A stretch of 64,000 nucleotides of DNA from an uncultured Nioella sp. (GCA_947495575.1 CANLZL010000002.1:372001-436000), one strand, 5' to 3'; shown: positions 17,290-26,540, counted from the stretch's first letter. Translations and numbers: made by a program. Notes: generated from the letters alone by a model not told the origin.

Positions 17290-17994
17290 ATGTCTGACGA
17301 AGAAGAAATCATCCTCGCCGAATTGAATGACGAGGAACTGGTCCAACAGATGTTTGACGACCTCTATGACGGTCTGAAAGAAGAGATCGAAGAGGGCGTG
17401 AATATCCTGTTGGAGCGTAAATGGGAGCCCTACAGGATCCTGACCGAAGCGCTTGTTGGTGGCATGACCATCGTCGGACAGGATTTCCGGGACGGCATCC
17501 TGTTCGTGCCCGAAGTTCTGTTGGCCGCCAACGCAATGAAGGGTGGCATGGCCATTCTGAAACCGCTCTTAATCGAAACAGGCGCGCCACGTGTCGGCAA
17601 AATGGTCATCGGCACCGTGAAAGGCGATATCCATGATATCGGCAAAAACCTTGTCGGCATGATGATGGAAGGCGCAGGCTTTGAAGTGGTCGATCTTGGA
17701 ATCAACAATGCGGTCGAATCCTACCTTGAGGCGCTGGAAACAGAAGCCCCGGATATTCTGGGCATGTCCGCCCTTTTGACCACGACGATGCCCTATATGA
17801 AGGTCGTCATCGACACGATGGTCGAGAACGGCATTCGTGACGACTACATTGTACTGGTTGGTGGCGCACCGCTGAACGAAGAGTTCGGCAAAGCCATTGG
17901 CGCAGACGCCTATTGCCGGGACGCAGCGGTTGCTGTGGAAACGGCCAAGGAATTTGTCGCGCGCAAACACAACCAGATGGCCGCAGGCGCCTAA
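17290..17994 (+). CDS. Corrinoid (cobalamin)-binding methyltransferase protein
   Basis: Cobalamin carrier of 234 residues. An N-terminal helical cap domain (about 15-95) is followed by a B12-binding Rossmann domain. The lower-axial-ligand motif is DIHDIGKN with His115, and SALLTTT and VLVGGAP complete the pattern. It matches the cap and B12 modules of MetH alone. The ATG at 17290 opens the acidic family N-terminus; a GGGAG motif lies just upstream. Given the neighbouring homocysteine methyltransferase and DUF1638, it probably acts as the methyl shuttle of a split methionine synthase. The pterin-binding and reactivation modules are not in the window. Confidence 0.9.
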   Translation: MSDEEEIILAELNDEELVQQMFDDLYDGLKEEIEEGVNILLERKWEPYRILTEALVGGMTIVGQDFRDGILFVPEVLLAANAMKGGMAILKPLLIETGAPRVGKMVIGTVKGDIHDIGKNLVGMMMEGAGFEVVDLGINNAVESYLEALETEAPDILGMSALLTTTMPYMKVVIDTMVENGIRDDYIVLVGGAPLNEEFGKAIGADAYCRDAAVAVETAKEFVARKHNQMAAGA

Positions 17995-18012
17995 GCCAGG
18001 CCAGTCAGCCAT

Positions 18013-18055
18013 AGCCCCGTGGGACCCCGGTAACCGATTCCCATGGGGCTTTTTC
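18013..18055 (+). terminator. Rho-independent terminator
   Basis: A 12-bp stem with one G-T pair (18013-18024 and 18039-18050), a 14-nt loop and a T-tract. It ends transcription after the corrinoid protein gene. Confidence 0.9.
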
Positions 18056-18099
18056 TTTGGCCCTTGCAAATCATCCCCAATGCAGCGCATTCCAAGCCT

Positions 18100-18840
18100 A
18101 TGAGTGTTTATGCAATCGGCGATATCCACGGTCACATCGACAAGTTGGAGCCTGTCCTTGACTTGATCGAGGCGGATCGTGCCAGCTATGGGATCCCCAA
18201 CGCGCCCGTCGTACAGGTCGGCGACCTTGTCGATCGAGGGCCTGAATCCTGTGCCGTGATAGAACGCCTCTGCGATCTGCGAGACACCGACCCTCGACTT
18301 ACTGTATTACTCGGAAATCACGATGCGCTTTTCCTTGGTTTTCTAACCTCAGGTGCTGAACGCGACGGGCGTTTGCGCGCGGGATTGACCTGGCTAAGCC
18401 CGAATATGGGCGGGCAGACCACGCTTGCCTCATATGGAATCAATACGAAACAACTGATGCCGGAAATCCTGGCAGAGGCGCGTGCACGTGTTCCTGCGCA
18501 CCACCGCGACTTTCTACGATCTCTGAAATTGTCTGCTCAAGTAGACGATGCCCTTTTTGTTCACGCAGGTATCCGGCCTGGCATTCCGATCAATATGCAA
18601 GATCCCGAGGACCTGTACTGGATCCGCCAGGAGTTTCTGACTGACGCATCTGACCATGGCGCGCTGGTTGTGCATGGGCACACGCCAGTGAAACGAGTCG
18701 AGCATCACGGGAATCGCTTGGCGATTGACACAGGCGCGGCCTTTGGCGGCCCGCTGTCTGCTGTTGTGATCGAAGAACGTCGCGTATTCTTGCTGACCGC
18801 GAACGGGCGTCAGGAGGTCACGCCGCATGCCTCTGCGTGA
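18100..18840 (+). CDS. Metallophosphoesterase (PPP-type serine/threonine phosphatase family)
   Basis: Cytoplasmic two-metal phosphatase of 246 residues. The metal-site motifs are GDIHGH, GDLVDRGP, GNHD and a late HGHT, in the order and spacing of bacterial ApaH/PrpA-like phosphatases. Substrate (phosphoprotein or dinucleotide) is undetermined. The frame opens at 18043 inside the preceding terminator; the ATG at 18100 starts exactly at the family N-terminus MSVYAIGDIHG. The gene overlaps the next one by 14 bp, so the two are translationally linked. Confidence 0.88.
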   Translation: MSVYAIGDIHGHIDKLEPVLDLIEADRASYGIPNAPVVQVGDLVDRGPESCAVIERLCDLRDTDPRLTVLLGNHDALFLGFLTSGAERDGRLRAGLTWLSPNMGGQTTLASYGINTKQLMPEILAEARARVPAHHRDFLRSLKLSAQVDDALFVHAGIRPGIPINMQDPEDLYWIRQEFLTDASDHGALVVHGHTPVKRVEHHGNRLAIDTGAAFGGPLSAVVIEERRVFLLTANGRQEVTPHASA

Positions 18841-19702
18841 TCTTGGGTTAATCCTGATCGTGGTGTTGGCCTGGGGCAGCAATTTCTCGGCCATGAAACT
18901 GGCGCTGGATGAAGTGCCACCCTTTCTGTTCGTTGGCCTGCGCTTTGCTATTCTTTTGCCTTTACTTGCGGTTTTGCCGCGCCCGCAGGTTCCGTGGTCC
19001 AAGATCATAGCGGTTGGGCTGTTCATCAATATGGGGCAGTTCGCCTTCCTTTTTGCGGCAATGCGCGCCGATGCCTCGGCCGGGCTGGCCTCGCTCATGC
19101 TACAAATGCAGGCCCCCATGACCATCTTGTTCTCGGTCCTGTTCCTGCACGAAACCATTCGTCCTGTGCAGGTTGCCGGCATGTTTGTTGCACTAGTCGG
19201 GGTTGCCATAATCGCTACTGCCAGTGGGGGATCGGTTTCCTTACTGGGATTGTTCCTGATCATGTGCGGTGCGCTTTGCTGGGCCACCGGCAATATGGTG
19301 CTGAAAACCCTGCCCGGAGTCGCGATGTTGCCTTTGTTTATCTGGGCGAGCCTGATCCCGCCCCTGCCGATGTTGGCTCTGTCATGGCTGACCGAAGGAT
19401 CCGCGCCCGTTACAACCCTTTTAACCGTATCGCCGGTTGGGTGGATCTCTGTGATCTATGTTGCGGTAATCTCCACCGTTCTTGGTTATTCGCTGTGGGG
19501 CGCACTTTTGTCCCGCCATCCCGCTGCAATCGTGACGCCATTTGCCCTTCTGATCCCTGTTGTTGGCCTGGCGACGGCGGCCGCGATCTTGGGAGAACGC
19601 CCCACTGGGACCGAATGGTGGGGGATTACCATCATACTTCTGGGCCTCAGCCTGACACAGATATCGCCGCTTTTGGCACGAATGCGCCGGACAAGGCCCT
19701 AG
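18827..19702 (+). CDS. EamA/DMT-family transporter
   Basis: Inner-membrane exporter of 291 residues in the drug/metabolite transporter superfamily. Two EamA repeats, each with about five hydrophobic helices, are visible, with characteristic W-G-S-N-F near residue 15 and LG(E)RPTGTEWWG near the end. The substrate is unknown; members often export amino acids or metabolites. It overlaps the phosphatase gene by 14 bp and is followed by a 56-residue membrane protein gene and DUF1638 in the same direction. Confidence 0.85.
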   Translation: MPLRDLGLILIVVLAWGSNFSAMKLALDEVPPFLFVGLRFAILLPLLAVLPRPQVPWSKIIAVGLFINMGQFAFLFAAMRADASAGLASLMLQMQAPMTILFSVLFLHETIRPVQVAGMFVALVGVAIIATASGGSVSLLGLFLIMCGALCWATGNMVLKTLPGVAMLPLFIWASLIPPLPMLALSWLTEGSAPVTTLLTVSPVGWISVIYVAVISTVLGYSLWGALLSRHPAAIVTPFALLIPVVGLATAAAILGERPTGTEWWGITIILLGLSLTQISPLLARMRRTRP

Positions 19703-19733
19703 GCACCCTCTTTGGAACGCCTATATTTACTCT

Positions 19734-19904
19734 ATGACACAATTGCAGTTTTTCTTTTTGATCGGGTCGGTCATGGCCGCAGCAGCCGTAACGGTGGCCA
19801 TCGCCCTTTTCTTTGCGGGGGATATCGCCACGCTATCGGCCATCCTGCCGGTCGTTGTGATCGCTACACTTCTTTTTCGGTTTGCTATTGGCCGGTGGAA
19901 GTAA
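19734..19904 (+). CDS. Small two-helix membrane protein
   Basis: A 56-residue product, MTQLQFFFLIGSVMAAAAVT onward, made of two hydrophobic helices (about residues 6-28 and 32-50) joined by a short AGDIAT turn and ending in a basic tail (RFAIGRWK). It is too short for a usual ORF cutoff. The case for it is position: it fills the gap between the EamA gene and DUF1638, with its stop 3 bp before the DUF1638 ATG, and the frame has no alternative product. Function unknown; I do not recognise a named family. Confidence 0.7.
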   Translation: MTQLQFFFLIGSVMAAAAVTVAIALFFAGDIATLSAILPVVVIATLLFRFAIGRWK

Positions 19905-19907
19905 GCC

Positions 19908-20600
19908 ATGGCGCGGCGGGGAGGACGAAAAGCGCGGGTAAAACCTTCACCCCTTCCGGCGGGCGCCCCGTTGGAGGATGCAGCGCTGACCCACGCGGGC
20001 ACTTTGCCTGACGGAACTGGTAAGATCCTGCTTTTGGCTTGTGGTGCATTGGCACGCGAGATTTTGGCGGTAACGCGCGGAACCGGTTGGGATCACCTCG
20101 ACCTGCATTGTTTGCCGGCGATCCTGCATAACACACCAGACCGGATCCCGGATGCGGTCGAAGCGGCGGTCAAGAAATACAAACAATCCTATGATGATGT
20201 TTTTGTCGTCTATGCCGATTGCGGCACAGGTGGGCAGTTAAAATCGAAGTGCAACGCGCTTGGGGTTCAGATGATGGCCGGGCCACATTGCTATTCGTTT
20301 TACGAAGGCAACGTGGCCTTTTCGGACCACGCCGATGAAATTACGGCCTTTTATTTAACCGATTTTCTGGTGCGCCAGTTCGATGCCTTTGTCACCAAGC
20401 CGCTTGGCCTGGATCGCCACCCTGAACTGCGTGATCTCTATTTCGGGAATTATACCAAACTGGTCTATCAGGCGCAGACCGAGGACCCATTCCTGCTGGA
20501 AAAGGCAAAATTCTGCGCCGAATTTCTTCGGTTAGATTTTGAGCATAGGCAGACCGGATATGGCGATCTGGCGACCGAATTGGCGGCCGTCGCGACGTAA
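19908..20600 (+). CDS. DUF1638 domain protein
   Basis: Conserved protein of 230 residues. A variable basic N-terminus (about 1-35) is followed by the DUF1638 domain starting at ILLLACGALAREI, with conserved YADCGTGG and GPHCYSFYEG segments that contain two of its four cysteines. Family members are often encoded next to corrinoid proteins and methyltransferases, and here the corrinoid protein is 2 kb upstream on the same strand. A role in handling or maturing the corrinoid methyltransferase system is therefore a reasonable inference, not a demonstrated function. Confidence 0.82.
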   Translation: MARRGGRKARVKPSPLPAGAPLEDAALTHAGTLPDGTGKILLLACGALAREILAVTRGTGWDHLDLHCLPAILHNTPDRIPDAVEAAVKKYKQSYDDVFVVYADCGTGGQLKSKCNALGVQMMAGPHCYSFYEGNVAFSDHADEITAFYLTDFLVRQFDAFVTKPLGLDRHPELRDLYFGNYTKLVYQAQTEDPFLLEKAKFCAEFLRLDFEHRQTGYGDLATELAAVAT

Positions 20601-20602
20601 GA

Positions 20603-21028
20603 TTAACCGGCGGTTTCAGCGGCCAAAAGACGGATACGCTCCACCATCGCTCGTAGCCCATTTGAGCGTTGCGAGGACAGGTGATCATTCAGGCCAAGCC
20701 GGGCCAGTTCTGCGGGCGCATCCACCTTCAAAACGTTGCTAACAGACAGACCGCTGTAAAGCGCATGCAGTACTGCGATCAGCCCGCGCACGATCATTGC
20801 GTCGCTTTCACCGCGAAACCGAAAGACGGCATCGGGGCCTTGACCGTCGATTTCAGGCAAAATCCACACCTGACTGGCACAGCCGTCCACCTTGGTGGCA
20901 GGAACGCGAAACGCGTCTTCCAGAGGGTCCATGGCTTTGCCCAGATCAATCACGTGGCGATAGCGATCTTCCCAATCATCCAGGAATTCGAATGTCTCTG
21001 CGATCTCTTCAAAGGCTTCGGTGGCCAT
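20603..21028 (-). CDS. sufE: SufE-family cysteine desulfuration protein
   Basis: Sulfur-acceptor protein of 141 residues that takes persulfide from a SufS-type cysteine desulfurase during Fe-S cluster assembly. The acceptor cysteine is Cys50 in VDGCASQVW, the family signature, and FDDWEDRY-like N-terminal residues are present (FLDDWEDRYRHVIDLG). It converges with DUF1638, with 2 bp between the stops. No other suf gene is in the window. Confidence 0.93.
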   Translation of the reverse strand: MATEAFEEIAETFEFLDDWEDRYRHVIDLGKAMDPLEDAFRVPATKVDGCASQVWILPEIDGQGPDAVFRFRGESDAMIVRGLIAVLHALYSGLSVSNVLKVDAPAELARLGLNDHLSSQRSNGLRAMVERIRLLAAETAG

Positions 21029-21149
21029 TGGGCTCTCCTTTCCACGTGTCGCGCCACAGGTAGGGCGCTTGACCAGAAAGGTCCAGAGGCGCTTTTCAAC
21101 GCAGGCTCAATGCGCTAGGCAAGAGGTCGAAGACAGGCGGAGACCGGCA

Positions 21150-21599
21150 ATGACACCACGCATCTTGATCGCAGCGCTGATTGTGCTTGGCCTTACGGGC
21201 TGCGCCACCCGGCTCAATCCCTTTAATTGGTTCGGCAATGATCGCGAAGAGCGGATCGTCGTTGAAGACACCGTTGTGGCCGAAGATCCGCGCGCATTGG
21301 TGGCCGAAGTGATCAGCCTGAATGTGGACCCGATGCCCGGCGGTGCCATCGTGCGCGCCGTTGGCCTGCCACAACGGCAGGGCTATTGGGAAGCAGACCT
21401 TGTCGAAGTCAGCCGCGACAATGGTGAGCTGATCTTAGAGTTTCGCGTCTTTTCACCAACCGACCCAAATACACGGGTCAGTACACAGCAATCTCGCGAG
21501 ATTTTGGCCGGAACAGCCTTGAACCAATTCGATCTGGCCGGTGTAAGAACCATCACGGTAATCGCACAGCAAAACCGCCGTACAGTGTCGCGGCGGTAA
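21150..21599 (+). CDS. Putative outer-membrane or periplasmic lipoprotein
   Basis: Small lipoprotein of 149 residues. The signal peptide ends in the lipobox LTGC (Cys17). The mature part starts ATRLNPFNWFG and forms a compact mixed alpha/beta domain. I do not recognise a named function; similar proteins are conserved in Rhodobacterales. The open frame begins upstream at 21021, but the ATG at 21150 starts the signal peptide. It is divergent from sufE and convergent with rnd. Confidence 0.78.
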   Translation: MTPRILIAALIVLGLTGCATRLNPFNWFGNDREERIVVEDTVVAEDPRALVAEVISLNVDPMPGGAIVRAVGLPQRQGYWEADLVEVSRDNGELILEFRVFSPTDPNTRVSTQQSREILAGTALNQFDLAGVRTITVIAQQNRRTVSRR

Positions 21600-21635
21600 T
21601 ACTGCAATCATAGAAAAGCGAATATTTCCAGCGCC

Positions 21636-22799
21636 TTATGAAACGCTGATGATCCTGACGCTTTGCCCTTTGGCGCTCAGCGCAATTTCTCCATTGCACA
21701 GTCTAAGCGCGTCTTCACCAAAAACCTCGTGACGCCATCCATGCGCCCAAAGGCCGTCGCGCACCCCGCTGGCGATATCGTCCAGATCGGCGCTGTTAGC
21801 GATCAGCTTTTGTGCGACACCGGCCTCTTCGGCCTTGGCCTTGAGCAATACACGCAGCAAATCGGCCAGTGCCGGGTTCAGGTTTGACCGGTCCCGGACG
21901 GCTTTGGCTTTCGGAAAATTCTCAGGCGGCGTTTCTACGCCTCTGGACACTGCAGCCAGAATCCCATCCGCGATCTCGCCTTTTCGCGCCTCACGCAGCA
22001 AGAGCCGCGATTTGTTCAGGTCTGAATAAGATTTCGGCTTGGTCGAGGCAAGCTCCATCATCGCATCATCTTTCATGATGCGATTGCGCGGAACGTTGCG
22101 GGTCTGCGCTGTGGTCTCACGATATTTCGCAAGTTCCTTCAACACGGCAAGGAACTTACCAGAGTTGGTGCGGGTTTTGACGCGCTGCCACGCGTTTTCC
22201 GGCTCAACCACATAGGCGTCACGGTTTGTGAGGGTTTTCAGCTCTTCCTCTACCCACGCCTTGCGGCCTGATTTCTGGAGCTCTTTGGACAGGAATTCGT
22301 AGATTTGGCGCAGATAGGTAACATCACCGATCGCGTATTTTTGCTGAGCGTCCGACAACGGCCGGCGCGACCAGTCTGTAAAACGAGAGCTCTTATCGAG
22401 ATTGGCCTTGGCGATCTTGCGCACAAGCGTCTCATAGCCCACCTGCTCACCAAAACCGCAAACCATCGCAGCGACTTGCGTATCAAAAAGTGGGGTCGGC
22501 AATACGTCCCCTTCTACATGGAAAATCTCAAGATCCTGCCGAGCGGCGTGGAAGACTTTGACCACGTTTTTATCGCGAAAAAGTTCATATAGCGGTTCAA
22601 GCGACATTCCATCCACCAGTGGATCTACCAAAACGGCATCGCTGTCATCTTCTCCCGGAAGGGCCAGTTGCACGAGGCACAGTTGCGCAAAATAGGTGCG
22701 TTCACGCAAGAACTCGGTGTCGACAGTGACATAAGGAACAGTTTTGGCACGCGCGCAAAAGGCGGCCAGCGCATCGGTGGTGGTCAATGTTTGCGGCAC
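21636..22799 (-). CDS. rnd: Ribonuclease D
   Basis: 3'-5' exoribonuclease of 387 residues that trims tRNA 3' ends. The DEDD active-site segments are visible: VDTEFLRERTYFAQ near the N-terminus, KVFHAARQDLEIF in the middle and KYAIGDVTYLRQIY later. HRDC-like helical domains follow. Translation starts at a GTG (22799) with a GGGAGAG motif upstream. It is the last gene of a purM-purN-rnd run, 178 bp after purN. Confidence 0.92.
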   Translation of the reverse strand: MPQTLTTTDALAAFCARAKTVPYVTVDTEFLRERTYFAQLCLVQLALPGEDDSDAVLVDPLVDGMSLEPLYELFRDKNVVKVFHAARQDLEIFHVEGDVLPTPLFDTQVAAMVCGFGEQVGYETLVRKIAKANLDKSSRFTDWSRRPLSDAQQKYAIGDVTYLRQIYEFLSKELQKSGRKAWVEEELKTLTNRDAYVVEPENAWQRVKTRTNSGKFLAVLKELAKYRETTAQTRNVPRNRIMKDDAMMELASTKPKSYSDLNKSRLLLREARKGEIADGILAAVSRGVETPPENFPKAKAVRDRSNLNPALADLLRVLLKAKAEEAGVAQKLIANSADLDDIASGVRDGLWAHGWRHEVFGEDALRLCNGEIALSAKGQSVRIISVS

Positions 22800-22977
22800 G
22801 AGGGGGGTATCTCTCCCGATCAGAAATTATTTTTGGGCGAATTTTCCAGAAACTTGCGGTCAACACGCCAATCTTCTGTTCCGTGATATTCCAGTCGGAT
22901 CGGAATGGAAACCCCGCGGGAGGGGCAGCACCCGTGCGCAATTGCCAAAGCATCGCCTGCAGATCAGGTTTTGTCCG

Positions 22978-23571
22978 CTACGGCAGAAAAACGGGCGTTT
23001 TATCACCCATAGCAAAGCGGCGAAGAACAGCGGGATAAAGCTTGTGTTCTTCTACCAAGACGCGGGCAGCCAACGTTTCGGGCGTGTCACCCGTTAAGAC
23101 GGGCACCCGGGCTTGCCCGAGAAGCGGGCCATCATCCAACAGCGGTGTCACCTCATGCACGGAACAGCCATGCTCTTGGTCGCCAGCCTCAAGCGCACGG
23201 GCATGGGTGTTTAAGCCTTTGTACTTGGGCAAGAGCGAGGGATGAATATTCAGCATACGCCCAGAATAGCGGCTGACAAAGCCCTCTGTCAGAACCCGCA
23301 TGAACCCCGCAAGGCAGATGATGTCGGGCTCTTCCGCGTCAATGACGCGGGCCAGTTCGGCCTCAAACGCGGGTCGGTCACCCTTGAACGGTCGGTGGTC
23401 GACATAGCCAGTTGCGATGCCACGTGCGGCTGCTTTTTCCAAACCGCCAGCAGTGGGAACGTTAGACAAAACCAAACAGGGCCGCGCCGGATTGTCGCCG
23501 GTCATGCTATCCACAAGGGACACCATGTTCGAACCGCCGCCGGAAAGCAAAATGGCCACGCGTTTGGTCAA
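22978..23571 (-). CDS. purN: Phosphoribosylglycinamide formyltransferase
   Basis: Transfers a formyl group from 10-formyl-tetrahydrofolate to GAR in purine synthesis. The product has 197 residues. LLSGGGSNM at the N-terminus, the catalytic-site segment [14 protein letters not shown] and a following conserved HxxT-type motif are present. The start codon is TTG at 23571, whose first bases overlap the purM stop as TTGA; this 4-nt overlap indicates translational coupling and fixes the start. Confidence 0.94.
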   Translation of the reverse strand: MTKRVAILLSGGGSNMVSLVDSMTGDNPARPCLVLSNVPTAGGLEKAAARGIATGYVDHRPFKGDRPAFEAELARVIDAEEPDIICLAGFMRVLTEGFVSRYSGRMLNIHPSLLPKYKGLNTHARALEAGDQEHGCSVHEVTPLLDDGPLLGQARVPVLTGDTPETLAARVLVEEHKLYPAVLRRFAMGDKTPVFLP

Positions 23572-24614
23572 GATAGCGCGCCCGTGTAGCTAACCCCCTC
23601 GCCTGCAACAACGGTTCCAAGTCGGTAAACCGTTTCGCCTTCGCCCTGCAACAGCGCCGTCACACCATCGGCGCGATCCGCCGAAACGCTCAAAACCATG
23701 CCGATTCCAGAATTGAAGGTCTTCAGCATTTCGGCTTCATCCAAACCGCCCTGTTCACGCAGCCACGCAAACACAGGTGGCAATGTCCATGCCCCCAAGT
23801 CGACGGATGCGCCCAGCCCTTCTGGCAAAACGCGCGGCAGGTTTTCTGTCAAACCGCCGCCGGTGATATGGGCCAGCGCATGCACACCGCCCGCCCGGAC
23901 AGCCGCCAGCGATTGTTTGACATAGAGGCGCGTGGGCGCCAGCAATGCCGCGCCAAGGCTGCCCTCTGAAAATGGGCTATCCGCATCCCAGCCAAGCCCC
24001 GAGACCTCTACAATACGGCGAACCAGGGAATAGCCGTTGGAATGAACCCCGTCTGACGCCAGCCCAAGCAAGACGTCCCCCTCGACCACACCTTCCGGCA
24101 GGTCGGTTCCGCGTTCCATTGCACCAACTGCAAAACCAGCCAGGTCAAAGTCGCCCTCGCCATACATACCAGGCATTTCGGCAGTTTCGCCGCCGATCAA
24201 GGCCGCGCCCGAGCGCTTGCAGCCCTCGGCAATGCCTTCAATAATCGTCGCCGCGGCGTCGATCTCCAATTTGCCAGTTGCAAAATAGTCCAAGAAAAAC
24301 AGAGGCTCTGCGCCTTGGCAGACCAGATCGTTTACACACATCGCCACCAGATCAATCCCGATTGTGTCGTAGATCCCAGTGTCGATTGCGATGCGAAGCT
24401 TGGTGCCGACACCATCGGTGGCCCCAACAAGGATCGGGTCGGAATATCCGGCCGCCTTGAGGTCAAACAGAGCGCCAAAACCACCCAGACCGGCCATAAC
24501 GCCAGAACGATTGGTGGATTTAGCTGCCGGTTTGATCCGATCGACCAAGGCGTTGCCTGCGTCGATATCCACACCGGCCTCCGCGTAGGTCAGCCCATTA
24601 TGTCCCTTGGTCAT
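23568..24614 (-). CDS. purM: Phosphoribosylformylglycinamidine cyclo-ligase
   Basis: AIR synthetase: closes the imidazole ring of FGAM using ATP. The product has 348 residues, the normal length. [20 protein letters not shown] is the N-terminal signature, and GVGTKLRIA and [12 protein letters not shown] are conserved ATP-site segments. The frame opens at 24698, but the ATG at 24614 gives the family N-terminus. It overlaps purN by 4 nt and starts 123 bp past the serralysin stop. Confidence 0.95.
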   Translation of the reverse strand: MTKGHNGLTYAEAGVDIDAGNALVDRIKPAAKSTNRSGVMAGLGGFGALFDLKAAGYSDPILVGATDGVGTKLRIAIDTGIYDTIGIDLVAMCVNDLVCQGAEPLFFLDYFATGKLEIDAAATIIEGIAEGCKRSGAALIGGETAEMPGMYGEGDFDLAGFAVGAMERGTDLPEGVVEGDVLLGLASDGVHSNGYSLVRRIVEVSGLGWDADSPFSEGSLGAALLAPTRLYVKQSLAAVRAGGVHALAHITGGGLTENLPRVLPEGLGASVDLGAWTLPPVFAWLREQGGLDEAEMLKTFNSGIGMVLSVSADRADGVTALLQGEGETVYRLGTVVAGEGVSYTGALS

Positions 24615-24683
24615 GGCGCGCTCCTTAGAAATCTGGCGCCCTGCTATCAGTGCCTGTGCGGCCTGTCCATAAGGTGTGCAAAG

Positions 24684-24728
24684 TTCAGAATGCCCCAAAT
24701 GCCAAAACGACGGGACATTCTGAATTTT
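24684..24728. terminator. Hairpin between serralysin gene and purM
   Basis: Arms 24684-24696 and 24712-24724 form a stem of about 12 bp with one imperfection and a 15-nt loop, built on TTCAGAATG/CATTCTGAA. The T-tract is on the plus-strand side. On the minus strand it would lie just past the serralysin stop and probably acts as its terminator. Confidence 0.5.
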
Positions 24729-24736
24729 CTTTCAAC

Positions 24737-26239
24737 TCAGATGATCAAGATATCGTTTGCAAGATCCGCCACGTCATCCACGTCACGCACAATCAGGATG
24801 TTTCCGTTGCCAAAGTTCAGACGGATGTGATCACCTATATCAGTTGCAAACTGATCCAGAACGTCCTGTTGGCTCAGCGTACCGGACCACATATTGTCGT
24901 TCAGGCGAAGAATGTCGATGTCATCTTCAAAATCCATGATGATGTCGACTCCGTAACCCACAGAAAAGACAAAAGCATCTATTCCGCCGTCACCCCACAT
25001 CTTGTCGCGGTCGCCGGTTCCACCAATGATGACATCGTTTCCTGACCCACCCCGAATGTTGTCTGTGCCACTATCGCCAAACAACCTGTCTTTATCGCCG
25101 TTGCCACGAAGGACGTCATTTCCCGCCCCTCCGCGAATGGTATCGTCGCCGTTCCCTCCGGCGATCACGTCGTTACCGCCGTTTCCGTGCGCTTCGTCGT
25201 CGCCGTTGCGCCCCAGCAGTCTGTTTCGCACACCGTTCCCAATTAAAGTGTCATCGCCGATTCCGCCGGTCGCGTTTTCAATGATCACACCAGTTTCGCT
25301 GCCAATATCGGCAAGCGAATTAACGTAGTCACCGGCGATCGTGAATCCTCCGAAATAGCTGTTGGCGCCCTCATCCGGCAAATAGCTAAGATACCCACCG
25401 CCAAATTCGCTGCCATCCAGAAGTGCCGAGTTCAGGTTGATTATTGCATCGGCCGAACCGCCATAGAAAATTGTGTCCGTCCCGCCAGTATCCCAAATGC
25501 TGAGCCAGGCTCCCTGGTCCGTCAGGACATAAACATCATTGCCAGAATTGTGGGTCATATTGGCGCCATAGTAGTATTGTGCCAATGCGATATCATAAGC
25601 GCCGACCCCATGGTTGTAGCCATAGTCGGCGATGCCGTTCCCTTCGGGATCTTGTGACGTTACCAGACCGCCAAGATACGACATTATCGTGTAAACACTC
25701 TGGTTTTGGTCATTCGTTCCGGTGTCACCGGAACTGCTGACACCCGGCATCAATGGTGAGCCGCCACCAGTGTCATGGGGATGCGCAAAGCCAAGACCGT
25801 GCCCCAGCTCATGCAAGAATGTATAAAACCCGTATCCGCCGGACACCAGGCCGCCTGGGTCATAGGTCCAACCGGATTCGGGCAGACTGTATCCCTGGTA
25901 GTTGAAATAACCGTGAACAACTCCGGTGCCGGCGGCGTCCTCCGGCGTATCATGGAACCCCAATACCCCCGAAGTCCCAGTAAGCCCAAACATCTGGCTG
26001 TCACTGGTCACATGGGCCACGAAATTTGCGTCGGCCTCGGTAAACACTTCCCTAATGGTGAACCCTGCCACGTTGGCCCAAGCCTGAAATGCGTCGCGGT
26101 AGGCCTGCTTTTCGGATGACAGCCAAGTCGAAAAATCATTGTCGAAATAATAGGTCAACTCCAATGAACCACTGCCGATCCATTGCCATCCCCCCCATGA
26201 AATCGAATCTAAAACCGGGTCGTTCGTTGGAATACTCAT
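24737..26239 (-). CDS. Serralysin-like secreted metalloprotease with RTX repeats
   Basis: Secreted zinc protease of the M10 serralysin type, 500 residues. The extended zinc motif HELGHGLGFAHP is at residues 143-154, and the Met-turn IMSY is at 185-188. Glycine/aspartate-rich nonapeptide repeats of the GGxGxD type (about 338-430) bind calcium. A C-terminal hydrophobic ending (DILII) fits a type I secretion signal; there is no N-terminal signal peptide. The frame can be read from a TTG at 26251, but the ATG at 26239 has GAGG about 8 nt upstream. No type I transporter or inhibitor gene is adjacent, so secretion must use machinery encoded elsewhere. Confidence 0.92.
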   Translation of the reverse strand: MSIPTNDPVLDSISWGGWQWIGSGSLELTYYFDNDFSTWLSSEKQAYRDAFQAWANVAGFTIREVFTEADANFVAHVTSDSQMFGLTGTSGVLGFHDTPEDAAGTGVVHGYFNYQGYSLPESGWTYDPGGLVSGGYGFYTFLHELGHGLGFAHPHDTGGGSPLMPGVSSSGDTGTNDQNQSVYTIMSYLGGLVTSQDPEGNGIADYGYNHGVGAYDIALAQYYYGANMTHNSGNDVYVLTDQGAWLSIWDTGGTDTIFYGGSADAIINLNSALLDGSEFGGGYLSYLPDEGANSYFGGFTIAGDYVNSLADIGSETGVIIENATGGIGDDTLIGNGVRNRLLGRNGDDEAHGNGGNDVIAGGNGDDTIRGGAGNDVLRGNGDKDRLFGDSGTDNIRGGSGNDVIIGGTGDRDKMWGDGGIDAFVFSVGYGVDIIMDFEDDIDILRLNDNMWSGTLSQQDVLDQFATDIGDHIRLNFGNGNILIVRDVDDVADLANDILII

Positions 26240-26422
26240 CTTGAACCTCAAATACGTAAGACCATTGCATATTAACGGTTTCTTAACGCGATGAAAGGTG
26301 TGCCTGGCGCAAACTGAAGCGAGCGATCGGTCAGGTTTAGGCCTGCATCAATGGCACCGAGTGATTTCTGCACCCAGATCGCTTGACCCCACCAAACAAA
26401 ATGATAAGCCTGCGAGTCAGGC

Positions 26423-26499
26423 GGGCCTGTAGCTCAATTGGTTAGAGCAGAGCGCTCATAACGCTTTGGTTGCGGGTTCAAGTCCTGCCGGGCCTACCA
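26423..26499 (+). tRNA. tRNA with CAU anticodon, probably tRNA-Ile2
   Basis: A full 77-nt cloverleaf with encoded CCA. The D arm is GCTC/GAGC, the anticodon loop reads CTCATAA, and the T arm has TTCAAGT. The CAU anticodon and the similarity of the anticodon and T arms to E. coli tRNA-Ile2 suggest the isoleucine species whose wobble C becomes lysidine, rather than elongator tRNA-Met. The first acceptor pair is G-U. It stands in the 435-bp gap between the serralysin gene and the outer-membrane protein gene. Confidence 0.9.
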
Positions 26500-26540
26500 A
26501 AATTCAAATGACCGCCAAACTGACAGCAGACTTTACCCTT

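Noticed and set aside
15984-17297. A 437-codon plus-strand frame after the homocysteine methyltransferase, with a fair ribosome site
   Set aside because: Almost wholly antisense to the radical SAM gene, whose Cys cluster and length are clearly genuine; the product resembles nothing.
22800-22977. Short frames in the purN-rnd gap
   Set aside because: None has a good ribosome site or conserved-looking sequence; treated as the leader of rnd.
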